Assembly: GCA_036937835.1 (NCBI GenBank)
Contig: CM072875.1
Location: forward strand, 18,383,501-18,447,500
Origin: Pampus argenteus
Taxonomy: Eukaryota; Chordata; Actinopteri; Scombriformes; Stromateidae
Reading direction: 5' to 3'
Length of the DNA stretch: 64,000 bases
This document shows positions 38,301-50,600 of the stretch, piece after piece. A model generated the notes under the pieces. It did not search any database and was not told the origin of the DNA. It saw only the letters and a program-made list of their open reading frames with translations. The translations under genes were made by a program, and so were the position numbers. Within the stretch, counting starts at the first letter, position 1. Every line of letters begins with the position of its first letter.

Positions 38301-41300
38301 TCTTTCTCTTTGTGTTTAAGTTTATGCTTCTTTACTACTTTGCCGTCTAAATCGGTCTTCCGTAAGGCACCTTCACCGCTGTCTATACTGTTTCCAATGC
38401 TCCCGTCTTTGCAAGGGCTCGAGTGGCCATCGTCCCCGTCTACACTGGAGTCTTTCTGTTGATGTTTGCTTTTTTCCTTGTGCTTACACCCCTTGGTGCT
38501 GGAGCCTTCAGTGCAGTAGTCTGGATCTGTGTAGTGGTTGTATTTGACACCATCCACCGGACATGAGCCGTCACTGATGGAAACACACATCTTAGTGTTT
38601 TCCTGTTTGAGTGGTGTTTGTTTATCTGTCAGGCTGTGGTTCAGTTTGGGAGATTTGATGGAGGCCAAATGGAAGAGGTGGACGGATGAGTCATCTTTAG
38701 GACTAAAAGACATTTTGAAGGAATCTTCCTCCCGACCTTTATCTGTGCTCTCGGACACAGTTGCAAGAGATAGGACTAAAGTTTTGCTGTTCTCTTTCCC
38801 ATCCTCTTGGTTTTCCTTGTTTTTATTCTGGCTTTTGCTCTTCCTCTTAACTTTGCCCTTGTCCTTTAGATCAGCATTGTCCTTTTTAGACCTTGTGTCC
38901 GCCTTGAGGCTCTCTGAGCTCTGCGAACAGGTTGGGGAGTTCCTTTTCTCTGGTAGGCTCTCCATTTCGTCACTGGAGGTATCAGAGCTACAGTGGACAC
39001 GAGGAGTCTTTTGCTTTTTGGATTTAGAGGAGGAATCCCCCTTACCACTTTGCTTTCCTGCCACATGATTCCTTTCTTTGTCCTCCTTCTCCCTCTGCCG
39101 CAGTTCCCTCCGGAGGATGTGTCTGTCGTTCAGGGCTTTACTGAGATCCTCCTCCTCTTCCTCATCCTTGAACTCGTACTCATCCAGCCCTGGCACGGAC
39201 GATGATGATTTTGTGGCAGGTTTGCCATCCAAATCCTTTTCAGTATCGGAGTCTTCCATGTTGTCATCCACACTGGATGGATTGACAGATGGGGGGTCTT
39301 CAGACTCTGCGGAGGAGACAAGTCATTTTTTAAAAAATGGTACATTACAAGCAGTTATTTAAAATGAAGAAATGATTATGCATATAATACTGACAACATA
39401 TAGCATCTGTGATTTAAAATCTAAAGCTATCAACACATTGCTGACATTTGATTTTAAGCACCATTTGGTCCACCTATAGTGAGAACTAGTGAGAACGTAC
39501 ATGCTGTGTAGATCATGGGACAGAAGGGTCCAGTCGCATTAAAAATAGCATGTTTATGTGTGAACATAAGCAGGAGGGCAGCCAAACACTACAGCATACC
39601 TGAAGAGCTGTCATCTTGGTCTGAGAGGGGCACCTCTCCCTTTAATAGCTGTTCGAGCTCCTGAGAGTCTGCCACGTCCACTGGACGCTCGCCGCGCTTG
39701 TTGGCCTGGAAAGCATTACCACCATGCCGTAGTAGCAGTTTCACAATCTACATCACGCAAAACAAAAAGTGTTGTGACAAACGTAAACATTGTAAAACAT
39801 ACAGAATTTGTAAAAAGTCAAATTTAATTAGAAGTAAAAAATGTTGCAAAAGAGAGAGAAACTGCGATCAAACAGGTTTTTAATGCAGTTTTAAATGACA
39901 CTGCTTTGTATTGTTGCACTATTAAACACACAATCACTATTTAGCATTTATTAGCAATATATATAAAGGACATTTAGGTGTTTAATAATATTTATTATTT
40001 AGCCATCACAACGTCGCCTATGAAGATAATATTTTATTATATGTATATAATTATTCATTATCTGTTTGAAGCTCAGTATTACTCTATAAGATAATTACTA
40101 ACACCATATGTCAAAACGTCAATATAACTGTACACTGGTACGCCATTTTTCTGTAACAATTTCAGACGTGAGAATTTGTGCAGAGACCTAAATCAGAGTT
40201 TCTACGTGCATGTTACTTTTATGTCCTACTGTATTACCGTAAAAACAAAATTTATAGCTCTTACATCATTATGCCCGCTGCTGGAAGCATCATGGAGCGG
40301 TGTGTCATCATCGAGACCCTGCGTGTTCACCTCAGCACCTGCTGCTATTAAGACCTTGGCCACATCATAGTAACCAAGATTACAGGCTTCATGAAGAGGA
40401 GTCCAACCTGGTGAAGACAGAAATCAGGCGAAGAAAAATACAATTAATAACAACAATAATAGGACAAAAAAAAAAGAAAGTAATGTGCACAATGTTTTTA
40501 TTATCTTATCATGAGATATTGCCTTTAAATCAAGAGCTGATATGTCATTAAAATCTCAATGAGACATCATGAAAGCAGTTAAACGACCTCCTCCTGGTGC
40601 ATCGTACCGGCAAAGTCTTTGACGTTGACATCAGCTCCCAGGCTAATGAGCTCCTTAACTTGCTTGGCGTCTCCCCGGATGGCTGCCATGTGAAGGGGAG
40701 TCTCCCCTCGCTCGTTCCTCTTGTTGACCTTGTCCTTCTGTCGAGACGAGGCGCTGCTGGGGACTTTCTTCTGCACAGGGGTCGTTTGTGAGGGGTGACT
40801 GGGAGTAGAGTCTGGACACAGGCAGAGAGAGAAGCACTTAATTGATGCCTAAAGCAAAAACTGCTGTGCAACTTTACTGTGAACCTGATGGAGTATGCTT
40901 ACATTGTGTCTGTATGCATTTCAGTAGGTATTTATTAGAAGAATAGTTCAACATTTTAGGAAATTAAGGTACTTTGCTTTCTTGTTAAGATGAGATTACT
41001 TACTCATGTCTGTAAGATAAATATGAAGCTACAGCCAGATGTTGGTTAGCTTACATTAAGGAGGAGCTGGCAGGTGGATTTTTTTCCCTTCGGACAGTCA
41101 GACGACCTGTTTCCAGTCTTGATACTAAACTTAGTTGACCCGACTGCTGGCTCAAGCTGTTGAACTATTCCTCGAATGAGCAGGTTACTAGCAAGACTGG
41201 TTTTACTGGGATTCTTGATTACATATTACACAGTCAACCTGATTACATATTGGATGATATCACAAAAGAACAAGTGTTTTCTTTCCAGTTGAGCAGTTAC

Positions 41301-44300
41301 ATTAAATATTAACCTTTGTCCTTTATTCAAAAGAGGATGTTTGTCAAAAAAGAAAAAGCATGACTCATCCAACAGTAAATATACTCAGAGCCATCTTGAG
41401 AGTGTGGTTGAGGTGAGAGGTCAGGCACACAAACCTGGACTGTTGGCAGTCATCTGCATTAGGAGAGCCATCTGCTTGCGCTCTGACAGAGGATACCCAA
41501 ACAAAAGGTTGGGAGCCTGGGACTTCTTGCCCCCACCCTCCTTTTTCACCTTCTTCTTGTCTGGTCCATCTTTATCTGCAACGAAACCAAGAAAAAGATT
41601 TAAAAATAGTCCCAAAAAAAAGAAAAAAAAGAAAAGGGTTGTTTACTTTATTTTTAAACAATAATTTAATCATCACAGTGACATCGTTTTCCTCCTCCCC
41701 TTGTATCTGTTGGGAATGCGGAGAAACAGATGACAAGCATGAGGTTTAAAAAGAAGAAGAAGACTGAAAAAAAAAAAAAAGAAGATAACATTCATTATGG
41801 CCAGCCAAGTGTGAGCGGCATTCCTCACATCCCCACCCCTCGTCACCGTCGGCCGGTTGTTACAAAAACAGACATGCGTGAGCTGTAACGGGGGCAGATG
41901 CAGAGTGAAAAACACACACACACGTGCATGTGTGCATGTGAGTTTGAAGCAGCATGGCAGCGCAAGTAGTGGTGATGTGACTTGTAGAGGACACGGGGTC
42001 TGAGCATCGGGCTGCAGCGATTACCTGCGTATATCCTGCAGGGAGGCACTAATCTCTCTCCCCAGGTCTCACTCGACTGGCCTGGGTCTGAGTCATCTAC
42101 AGTGCAAAGCAGAGAAGATGGGGAGGGGAGAGGAGGGGAGGGGAGGGGAGGGGAGGAGAGGAGGGGAGAGTAAGGGAGGGTGGAGGGGTGGGAAAGCACT
42201 GCATTAACGCACACTCTCTCGCCCTCCTCATCTCAAATACAGACAGGCACGCAGGCAGACTCGCACTCCACGCACAGATTATGAGTCATGGCAACACAGG
42301 AGAGAAGATCGGATCCGAGGTGGTCAGCGGAGTCATTACTTCCCTTCTTCCTGTAGCTGCTCAACACAGAGAAGCACTCGGAAAAAAGGCTCTTGGAAGG
42401 CAAAAGCTCGTTTAGTTTTATAACCTGTGCAACATAGATTATATTTAGAGAATTTTAAATTGAGGGTTCTCGTCTGTCAGGATGACGCAGGCACCACACA
42501 GTAAAAATGACGTCGAGCTTTGCTCTACAGGAGAGGTGAAGGCAAATCTGCAGTCTGTAAAAAACATTACTGTACATCATTTACTTCAATTATGGCTAAA
42601 AGAGACTTCTCAAATCTTGATGCAGTAAATTTCTAACTAAATTCATGGTAGCATGAATTTAGGTTGTTTTTGTTTTTTTTAAAGGCTTTTAGCAGCCATT
42701 TCTTAAAACAGAAGTACATTGTTCATTTGTTGGAGACTGTTTTCAGTTGTGGATTAATAGAAATGCTCTAGTGAGTATTTACAGCAGTGTTATTTGAGAC
42801 AGACTCAAAATAAACTACAATAGGATATCACAATGCAGGAAAAGCAGCATCAAATCATTGTTGGCTTTAGTCTTTTCACGGGATCTGCAGACAATATTGA
42901 ATCAAACACGGAAAAAGCAGAGAATGTCACAGAAAAGCGTTTTCCTTTAACGTAATACAAGACCACCAGGAACTAGAGAGCAGCACTAATTTGATCTTCA
43001 ATTCAATTTAAACAACAAAAACACAACACAGAACAATGTTTCCATATCTGGACGTGTTTACAATTTCTCCTTTTCATGAGTCTGAGTCATAAGTACAAAC
43101 ATCCTGACTGATATCTTTTAGTTTCCAACACAACAGTCCACAACCTCATCAACACGGTCAGATTTCGATCCACACAAGTCGGGACCTATAAACCTTTCAA
43201 TGACGGGCCACCAGGGGGCAGTGTGAGGACATGGCAGCGTGCCAGCAGCATGGCTGTTGGAGGAGGAGGAGCAGGGAGGAGCAGCAATAGTCCTTACCAG
43301 TGTCTGAGTCTCGTTCCTCTGTCCGTGGAGGACTAGTAGTGAAGGAGAGCTTGCGTTTCATGGAAGACTTGACTTTCCCTTCCTTTCCCAGCAATTCACT
43401 CCGGTCCAACTTCGGAGTTTTGGTGAAAGGGGACAGCTTGTCTTTGCTCTGTCAGAGGGAAGGAGAAGATAAAAACACTTCAGAAACACAGTAAAGGTGT
43501 GGCCACCTTTGTGAGTGTTGACCTCATTTGAAAATCTTAGTTAACCAGCTCAACAACAAAAAGGGTTGAGCTTAGCATGCACTACTATTTAAAGTGAGAG
43601 TTAAGCTTGCTAAAACATGACTAACATAAACTGTAGATGATTACATTACAGGCTATGTCGTAACTATATAGTCTTAACAAGCAGCAGGTTTGTCAACGTT
43701 ACTCACAAAAAACAAACAAAAAACTGGACGTCTTTGCCAAGTAATAAAAAAAAAAGATATGCAAGTTGTGCAAGTTGCACTCAAAGAATATCTTTAAATG
43801 TCAACAGACTTATTAATGGCTTCCCCTTAACGTACAACTACTAACTATGTAGCAAAGAAGCCTTCATTTACTCTCAGTTGAAATAAACACGATTGTAAGA
43901 TAGCAACATCCTGAGCGTTTAAAATAGATAAAACAAACATTACTAAGCATAAAATAGACTCCGCAGACCTAAAAATATAGTTTGATGCGTCAGTCAAGAC
44001 TGTATATGTCACTGTAATCTATAAAAGAGGCCTGATTCTAAAAACAAGTACTACAACTCTGTGGTTAGTAGCATTTCTTTTGAAGAGAAAAGTCCAGGCC
44101 ATTAGCAGAAATCACAAAACTCCCACTTCACTCAAAAAAAGACTTGAGCCCTCGTACTTGCAGCTGCTATTTGTTTCACAGTTCATACTCTTGATATGCC
44201 AAGATTATGTTAAAGATAATGAGGAAGAAATTACTTCAGTGCATGCACAAAGCATCATATGCCACCAGTGATATCACCACAGCTGCAACAGGCCTAAACA

Positions 44301-45478
44301 GTAAACCAATAATATCAGGATTATCACAATGACTGCTAACTCCTGTTACCGAGCACTTGCACTCTGATCTGCAGAAAAAGCTTTTTCAGTACCATTACTT
44401 TGGTGGGCTGCACTCTGGTGCAGTAAAATACATTTCTGGCAGGAGGAAAACGTCTGCAGTGTGCTGCTCCTTTGATCTCACTGAAGCAATGTGCCAGCTG
44501 TGTGAAGCTAAAGTGTCTGGCAGTGTTGAAAGTAGAGAATAGTTAAGATATGAATGATTCTGCCTCAAAAATAAAAAATAGGCATAAATTAGCCATCTTA
44601 TTTATGGAAAGAATATAATTAAATGGCAACTGAAAAACATGAGAAAGGTGGATCTATATATTGATATATATTGTTAGCATTAATAAACATAACATACGGC
44701 TGTAATCAGAGGGCAGTGGTAAATCTCTTAATGCACGCAGGAAAAGAAACGAGGCGTGTTGCTAGGAAGTTAGATGGCACCCAGATGGTTTTACTGCAAC
44801 TGAAACTAAACAAACATTTCACTGACTTAGAAATGAGTGTGTTTACACCGTGTAGTTCTTAGATTAAGGAGACACTAATGCGAATGTTTGCGAGAAAAAA
44901 AACAAGTCGTGCAGCAATGTGCAACGGGAGCAGAGGCAAACTGTCGCTCGTACTTCAGCACAAAAAGGAAGTTCTAGCTAACAACAGTGAATCTGCATGT
45001 CATCATCCTTCATGCACACAGTGACTCAGAAAAGATAATATAGATATGTAACAAGCAATATTTACTTCTTGTCCTAACAAAATATAACAAGTGAAACACT
45101 GAAATGTGTCACATGTGGTGACGTAGGATCCAAAGATCAAGACAGAAGTTTGATTCATGGTGGATAAAAAGGTCCTCTCATGAAATGCTCAGAAAAAAAT
45201 AAATACTTTTAAAAACATCTGCAATTCTACGACACCTGGATCAATTTAGTTGATTATCTGTTGATTATGATCATGTTTACTTCTGCATATTGAGTCAGTT
45301 TTCTAATTAGCATAGAAAAAAACACAATAAAAACAAGAGCAAGTATGAACTTTGCAGCTGGACTCTGGATCTAATTTTATATGTCACTTCTTCTGAGATG
45401 ATGTCTTTGCTTACATACCTTCTTCCCCGCCTGCTTATCCACCATGGCTCCATCTCTGTCGCTTCCAGGTTTGGCCAT
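32396..45478 (-). CDS. ankrd12: Ankyrin repeat domain-containing protein 12
   Basis: Twelve coding exons join in phase to 1940 aa (human 2062): 45419-45478, 43298-43448, 42025-42096, 41435-41575, 40608-40811, 40265-40407, 39600-39747, 34928-39306, 34124-34222, 33865-34008, 33629-33724 and 32396-32581. The N-terminus carries MKRKLSFTTSPPRTEERDSDT and LFGYPLSERKQMALLMQMT. Three ankyrin repeats follow (about 177-209, 210-242, 243-275; RGETPLHMAA, GWTPLHEAC, DDDTPLHDA). The giant 4.4-kb exon encodes a long Lys/Glu/Asp/Ser-rich disordered middle with EFDREFWKENFFKSDE and LVNDDLMQTSFERMLSL. The conserved C-terminus runs from ERANPYYEFLHIRKKI through NARQFMSWLQDVDDKF to DFDLTPI. Human ANKRD12 is a nuclear protein that binds p160 coactivators and recruits histone deacetylases, damping nuclear-receptor transcription. 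The paralogue ANKRD11 is excluded by sequence and by neighbours ndufv2 and twsg1. Donor GTTTGT after the 41435-41575 exon is weak; the 72-nt exon 42025-42096 is phase-symmetric. Confidence 0.97.
33489..33538. repeat. tandem AT-rich palindromes
   Basis: A perfect 34-bp palindrome (33489-33522) is centred on CATATG, with arms of six A/T followed by CATGTTTT. It is immediately followed by a second, overlapping imperfect copy of the same arm-centre-arm unit to 33538. It lies in the ankrd12 intron upstream of the last exon and follows a poly-A run. Confidence 0.9.
42118..42192. repeat. (GGGGA)n-like G-rich repeat, C-rich on the transcript
   Basis: A run of GGGGAGGGGA-type units on the plus strand starts about 22 nt upstream, in transcript direction, of the acceptor of ankrd12 exon 42025-42096. 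In the pre-mRNA it reads CCCCTCCCCT and forms the extended pyrimidine tract of that splice site. Confidence 0.9.
43206..43224 (+). promoter_or_regulatory. strong CTCF-like motif in ankrd12 intron
   Basis: The plus strand reads GGCCACCAGGGGGCAGTGT, containing the classic core CCACCAGGGGGCAG with every core position satisfied. It lies 74-92 nt downstream, in transcript direction, of the second coding exon of ankrd12. Binding is inferred. Confidence 0.55.
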
Positions 45479-45532
45479 GGTGCGGCACCTGACTAGCTGT
45501 GACAGCTACAGCACAGTAGGTTCATCATGCAC
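45419..45532 (-). other. ankrd12: ankrd12 ATG exon with a short upstream ORF
   Basis: The best acceptor before the ATG is a T-rich tract ending TCTCCAG just above 45532, so about 54 nt of 5'UTR would precede the start codon. This leader holds a tiny reading frame, MMNLLCCSCHS and stop (45493-45528), ending 15 nt before the main ATG. The alternative acceptor GTCAG at 45489 would remove it. Confidence 0.45.
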
Positions 45533-46410
45533 CTGGAGACACAAAACGGCAGCAATGAGAAGGATTTCAACTCTGCTACATCACTGGCTCAACATCTTTA
45601 TTTCTTGGTCTAAATGGATGACGAGCCCAGAGGGTTTTTTTTTTTACTTTGTGTAAACAGGCTGTGTGTGTGTTCACCTACAAGTAGAAACCTAAAAAAA
45701 CACCCAGGTACAATTAAATGACTATTCATACAGACGAGGCTTTTAGCACTCCTCTGTATCACAGAGGAAGCTAGCGCTAAGCAAAGAAAAGTCACTTAGC
45801 CCAGAGAGGAGTGAAGTGGCAGCGTATAAAACAATACTGCAACAAAGAGTAACGCACTATGTTTCAGGATGTAGGCTGAGTGGATCAGTAATCAGGGATT
45901 TTTATTGAAATTTCCATTCCACTTCTTGAGAGTGACCTTAAAACACAGGCAGGAAACAACTACACATGGCAGCATGAATCACATAAGTTTCTGACAGAAA
46001 AAACGACACCCTTCGCATGTTGTAACCATGGCCTTCTCATCAGTATAACAAAGCTTTGCTCTGATGTGGTTTGTGACAGTGTAGTAACACACCCAGCAGA
46101 GTCAATGGGGGCCCCACGTGAGAGCCTGCAGCGACGGGAGAAAGTGTAACACTTAGCTGAACATGCGCGAGAAGAAAAACACGGCATCTGTCAGTTATCT
46201 TGTCACATGAAGTTTGCCGTTTTTCAGTCACAAGATCCGTCTCTCATTCACTGTCAGTGACCTTTATTTCCTCTTCAGCATCCCGTCTGACTTCACATTT
46301 ATAAGCACAAAGAGCATCCTTTGACCTTATTAAAGCCCTGCAAACACTTTTCTATATATTAGGAAATATGAGATCCACTGGTGATTGGGGCAGTCCCATT
46401 ACTCAAAATA

Positions 46411-47642
46411 CAATGCTGCTCAAAGGTTTGTGAACCCTACAGATAGTCAGTATTTGTGTAAAGAAATACGGTACTAATCTATATCCCAATTCATAATACT
46501 AAGACTCCAAATAATGGACTCAAAAACAAAGGGAAATGATGTAGTAGCTGATGTTGCAGCAACAACCTAAACCAAGCGGTTTCTCTAACGACTAATCAGT
46601 CTCCCACATCTGCTTTGTGGGATTTTTGCCCACTCCTCCCTGCCATTGAGTCCCGCCACAGCATTTCTATTGGATTCAGGTCAACCCAGAACACAAACCT
46701 ACTCCTTCCTCCGCCATCCCTTTGTTGTTTTGCTAGACTGCTTTGGATCATCGTCATTTTTCGGCTGACCTTTTAAACTACACAACTGACGGCTTCCAGG
46801 ATTTTACAATATTCCTCAAAATTCATGAGTCTCTGGACTGTGGAGATGTCAAGGTCCCGAAGACAAAAAGCAGACCCAGATCTTAACATTCCCACCACCG
46901 AGCTTCACAGGTTCTGGTGATGTGCAGTGTTGACTTTTGTCGTTTTTTGTTGTGACTAAACAGAAAGCTTCAGGTGTCTCCACGTGAGTAGAGGCGGGCA
47001 GCTTCGTTCTGTTTTTTGAGAGCAGAGGGCTTCGTCCTAACAACCCTGCCATGAAAGCCATGTTGATTGTGTTTTCTTCTATTGTGGAAACATGCACATG
47101 TGTCCCAGATGCTGCAAGAGATGTCTGCAACCCCCTTGATGTTATGTCTGGGTTGGCTTTTACTTAAATTATCACTTTACTTGAGGCTCTTGCAGATATT
47201 TTAGAAGGTCGTCCATTTGTAGATGACCTGCCTCACCTGCTCAGATGTTTCAGGATTGATACCTTTCCCCAGACAACATGCTGTCACTACCCACTTCCTG
47301 AACTTCTGAGTTTTTTTTCCCCCTTTCTCCATGATTAACCAGCATGGGTTCACTTTGGTTCAATCAGTGCTGCCCAGTTTCTTCCCTAAAGATCTCTCAT
47401 TTCATTGATTAATTTAGCCACCAATTATGTCCCATCCGATTGTATTTATCTGCTCCTTTAATCAATGCAGTTCAGAGTTTGCACCTAAAAATATTTTTAA
47501 TTCAGTCTTTCGTCTACACAGTTAATTTTTCTCAAAAATACACCTGTTATTTCATATGAAAACAGTGGAAAATAATGAAAAACAAACCCAATAGAAAACC
47601 CAATAATACTCAAGAGGTTCAATTCCTTTTCGAGCAGCACTG
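46411..47642 (-). mobile_element. decayed Tc1/mariner-type DNA transposon
   Basis: A 1.23-kb block is bounded by imperfect terminal inverted repeats of about 28 bp: left CAATGCTGCTCAAAGGTTTG, right in reverse complement CAGTGCTGCTCGAAAAGG. TGAACC follows a few bases further in on both. Both ends are flanked by TA, the target-site duplication of Tc1/mariner elements. The size fits a full-length Tc1 copy. The minus strand between the ends carries a broken Tc1 transposase. The element sits in ankrd12 intron 1 in the same orientation as the gene. The many stops and frameshifts show it is old and inactive. Confidence 0.85.
46596..47332 (-). pseudogene. Tc1-like transposase relic
   Basis: Fragments in several frames follow the order of a Tc1 transposase. 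Near 47332 there is a start MEKGGKKTQKFRK. An HTH-like EQVRQVIYKWTTF lies near 47205-47245, and LAASGTHVHVST followed by GRSPLLSKN at about 47000-47115. EPVKLGGGNVKIWVCF lies near 46870-46920 (family pattern VKHGGGSVMLWGCF). KNDDDPKQSSKTTKGWRRK near 46704-46760 includes the second catalytic Asp region, and NPIEMLWRD near 46640-46680 includes the Glu of the DDE triad. Stop codons, frameshifts and an internal deletion before the GGG motif rule out function. Confidence 0.85.
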
Positions 47643-50600
47643 TACAAACGCATATCTGTAATTCATACTATCATTCAGGGGATTTCTTTCAATCAGCAGC
47701 CTCCTTTGTCAGGAAACAAGTGATGTTTTGATAAAATAATTAAACTGACAAGGTGCGACAGTGACTGGTATCATTGTTGTTGAGATGTGAGAAAGTGTGA
47801 AAACGCTGATTGGCGGTTTCTGACTGCTGAATCTACGAATGTGATTCATCACATTGTATCACACAAAAGGTCCAACGCATGTGGTCAGAGGTTAAAAAAT
47901 GTTTTTAGGAGCCAGCATTCAATATTTTATCATCGAAACCAGTATCCTATGGAATTGACATTTTTAGTGCGGAAATTATTAGCCGTTTCCATTAATCAAT
48001 AATCTTGTTTTTGAAGCAAAAAGTCCATCGTTTCCAGCTTCTTGAATGTGAATATTTAGTAATTTGTTAAATTTAAGGTGGCTGGATTAAACAATGCAAT
48101 CTGATGCTGACACCTTGGACTGTTAAGAGCAACTTTCAATTTTCTGATATTTATTCACTAAAAAAACAACAACTATTGGATTAATTAAAGAAATAACTGG
48201 CAGGTTATCAAACAATAAAACAATTGTTTGTTAATTTCTTTTGTGAAAAAAAAATATTGCTAAATAGTACATTGTGTGTTTTTGTCACAATTTAAAAATG
48301 AGTGTAATATTTTTTTTGTTTTTCCCCGTGGGACTGTTTATATGTCAGGGGCCAAAACTGGCAGAACAAGGACAACCACAATCATCCAATGTTGAGCTTT
48401 GCCACTAAAGCAACACCAGCGAAAAAGCTGCAACTAACTTGTTTTCATTAGATTGATCCGCTGATTACTCAGTGATTTGACTCCAAAACATGAAAACAAA
48501 ACAGCGTAGCTAAATGTCTTCAGAGCAGTAATCTAGATACCAGGCATGTTCTGCCATTTAATACATGTCACGTCTGATAATTATGTGATTACTGAGCGTT
48601 TAAGTTGCCTGTTAATGTGTGTTAACAGGTAGCACAATAAGAGCAGGAAATTGCTGCAACATGTCTGGTTGACATTGTTAAATTTATTTCACTATCAAAT
48701 CCCAATTAAATCCAGCTTTCCTTAATATGGGATTCCTTGTGATCACTGTAATGTATAGGTTTTGAATCCATTAATCAATAATAAATATAATCATTCGCTA
48801 TAGCCCTAATGCATTCAGTGTTATTTTAATGTATTACAAATAAGACTTTTTTGTGATTAAAATATATGAAGGGTGAATATGGATCTTGTTAGAAATCAGA
48901 GCACATTTGAACAGTTACACATGACATTTGCCTCCTCAGACAGAATCCAGTCGTACTTGTTTTCGGCACTAAATCACCACGAATGAGACGACGTGCCTTC
49001 TCAAAAAGGAATCCAGCATTTTGTTTCTTCTACCTTTACTACCTCTGCTGATCCTGAGTAATAGCACAGTGTTGACAGGTATCGTTTTTCCAGCACACAG
49101 CCCTGCTGCTCAACCGAGGCCAGTGAGCGGTCCATCATTAGTCAGCAGATAGGCAGCATGCAGCAGCATTGTCATTCAGGCAGCTGAAAGGGAGAATTGA
49201 GCAGCCCACGGTGAACACGTTGGTGTAAAGAGGCTTGTGTATCGAGGGTATTAAAGTGGTATGGACAGCCCGGGACCAGACCAGAAAACAAACGCTGACG
49301 GGACTCCAATCTGGCCCGGAGAGGAGGCGAGGAGGGTGTGACTATAATTACAGAGGTATTTGGGCACCAGCCAGTTTGGCATTCGCATTCATTGCGTTTC
49401 ATGAGCAGCTCAGTGCTGCATAAGCCCCTGCGAGCCCTGCCATTAACCTTGGGCTGTTTCAAGTCTACATCAAACCCGGTCTTGATGACTACTACAGTTC
49501 ACAGAGACTAAAGCCCAGATTAGCTTAGCTTGAAATCTCGTACGGTGAAATGTCTGAGTGATGGCAACAATTATCTAACCCACTTAATTCCCATTAAACA
49601 GGCTATCCAACTGCAGAATTACAACTGTAAAAAAAGGGGGAGAGATGTGACACCAGAGACACTCAGGATTGCTGGTTCCCTTTTGTCTCAACATCAGCAA
49701 TATGGTAAATAATGCAACACTAAAGAGAAAAACAAAATATAGCAGGACTGCCACAAATAATACATTTCCATTATGTATTTTTTAAACAATTAATCAATTT
49801 TGTCTATAAAATTCTCAATGAGTCTTTAAAATACTAGCTATATCCCCCCAGCAACCCTAAACCAAAATATATTCAGTTTATATTAAATACAACAGCACAA
49901 AAAAGCAAAAGAGAACCTGCAGCATTGTTTACTTGAAAATTGAGACGACTGACGTCATTTATCAAACTAGTTTCTCCAATTAACTTATCGTATACACTTT
50001 CCTTCTGTCCAGATCACTGAAAATAATGTGCCAGGCTCCGTTTGCCACGTTTTAGTGACCAAAACATGCTGCATATCAGGGCTGGAGGTCAACTTAATAT
50101 TCAGATTACGTCACTTGAAAATGTAAAGAAAAAAGGCTCAATTGATTTTGTCACAATTTCTAAAAAACGAAAAACCTTTTTTTTTTATTCTAAATATCCG
50201 CGTGCACCGACGGCGCTACGTTATGTGTGCTGGCTGCACTGCTGGTCCTTCTGAGAAGCAGATGTCTCTGTATTTATTTATACCCTGGTGTTCCTGCACT
50301 TTAACTCCACTGGTTCCTGACTAACAACAATAACAACCATTTCCCTGTAGCGTTGGAGCATGTTGGCTTTGACCGCGCAACGGCTGCTTCGGTGTGTGGC
50401 CTTGCGTGAGTCTAGTGGTTTCGGGGGGTTCAAGGAGTGTGTGCGCACTGTGGCGTAGCTAGGATGGATGAAGAGCACACACAGTACGGTAACCTGATCC
50501 ACTGACTGCAGGACGGGACAGGGAGGGAAGAGGGCTAAGAATAGCACTGAGCCTGACATGCAGAGTACGCCACCAGCAGCAGCAGCAGAAACAGCAGCAA

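Noticed and set aside
35667..39068. Several 100-176-codon plus-strand frames
   Set aside because: Ser/Leu-rich shadows antisense to the giant ankrd12 exon.
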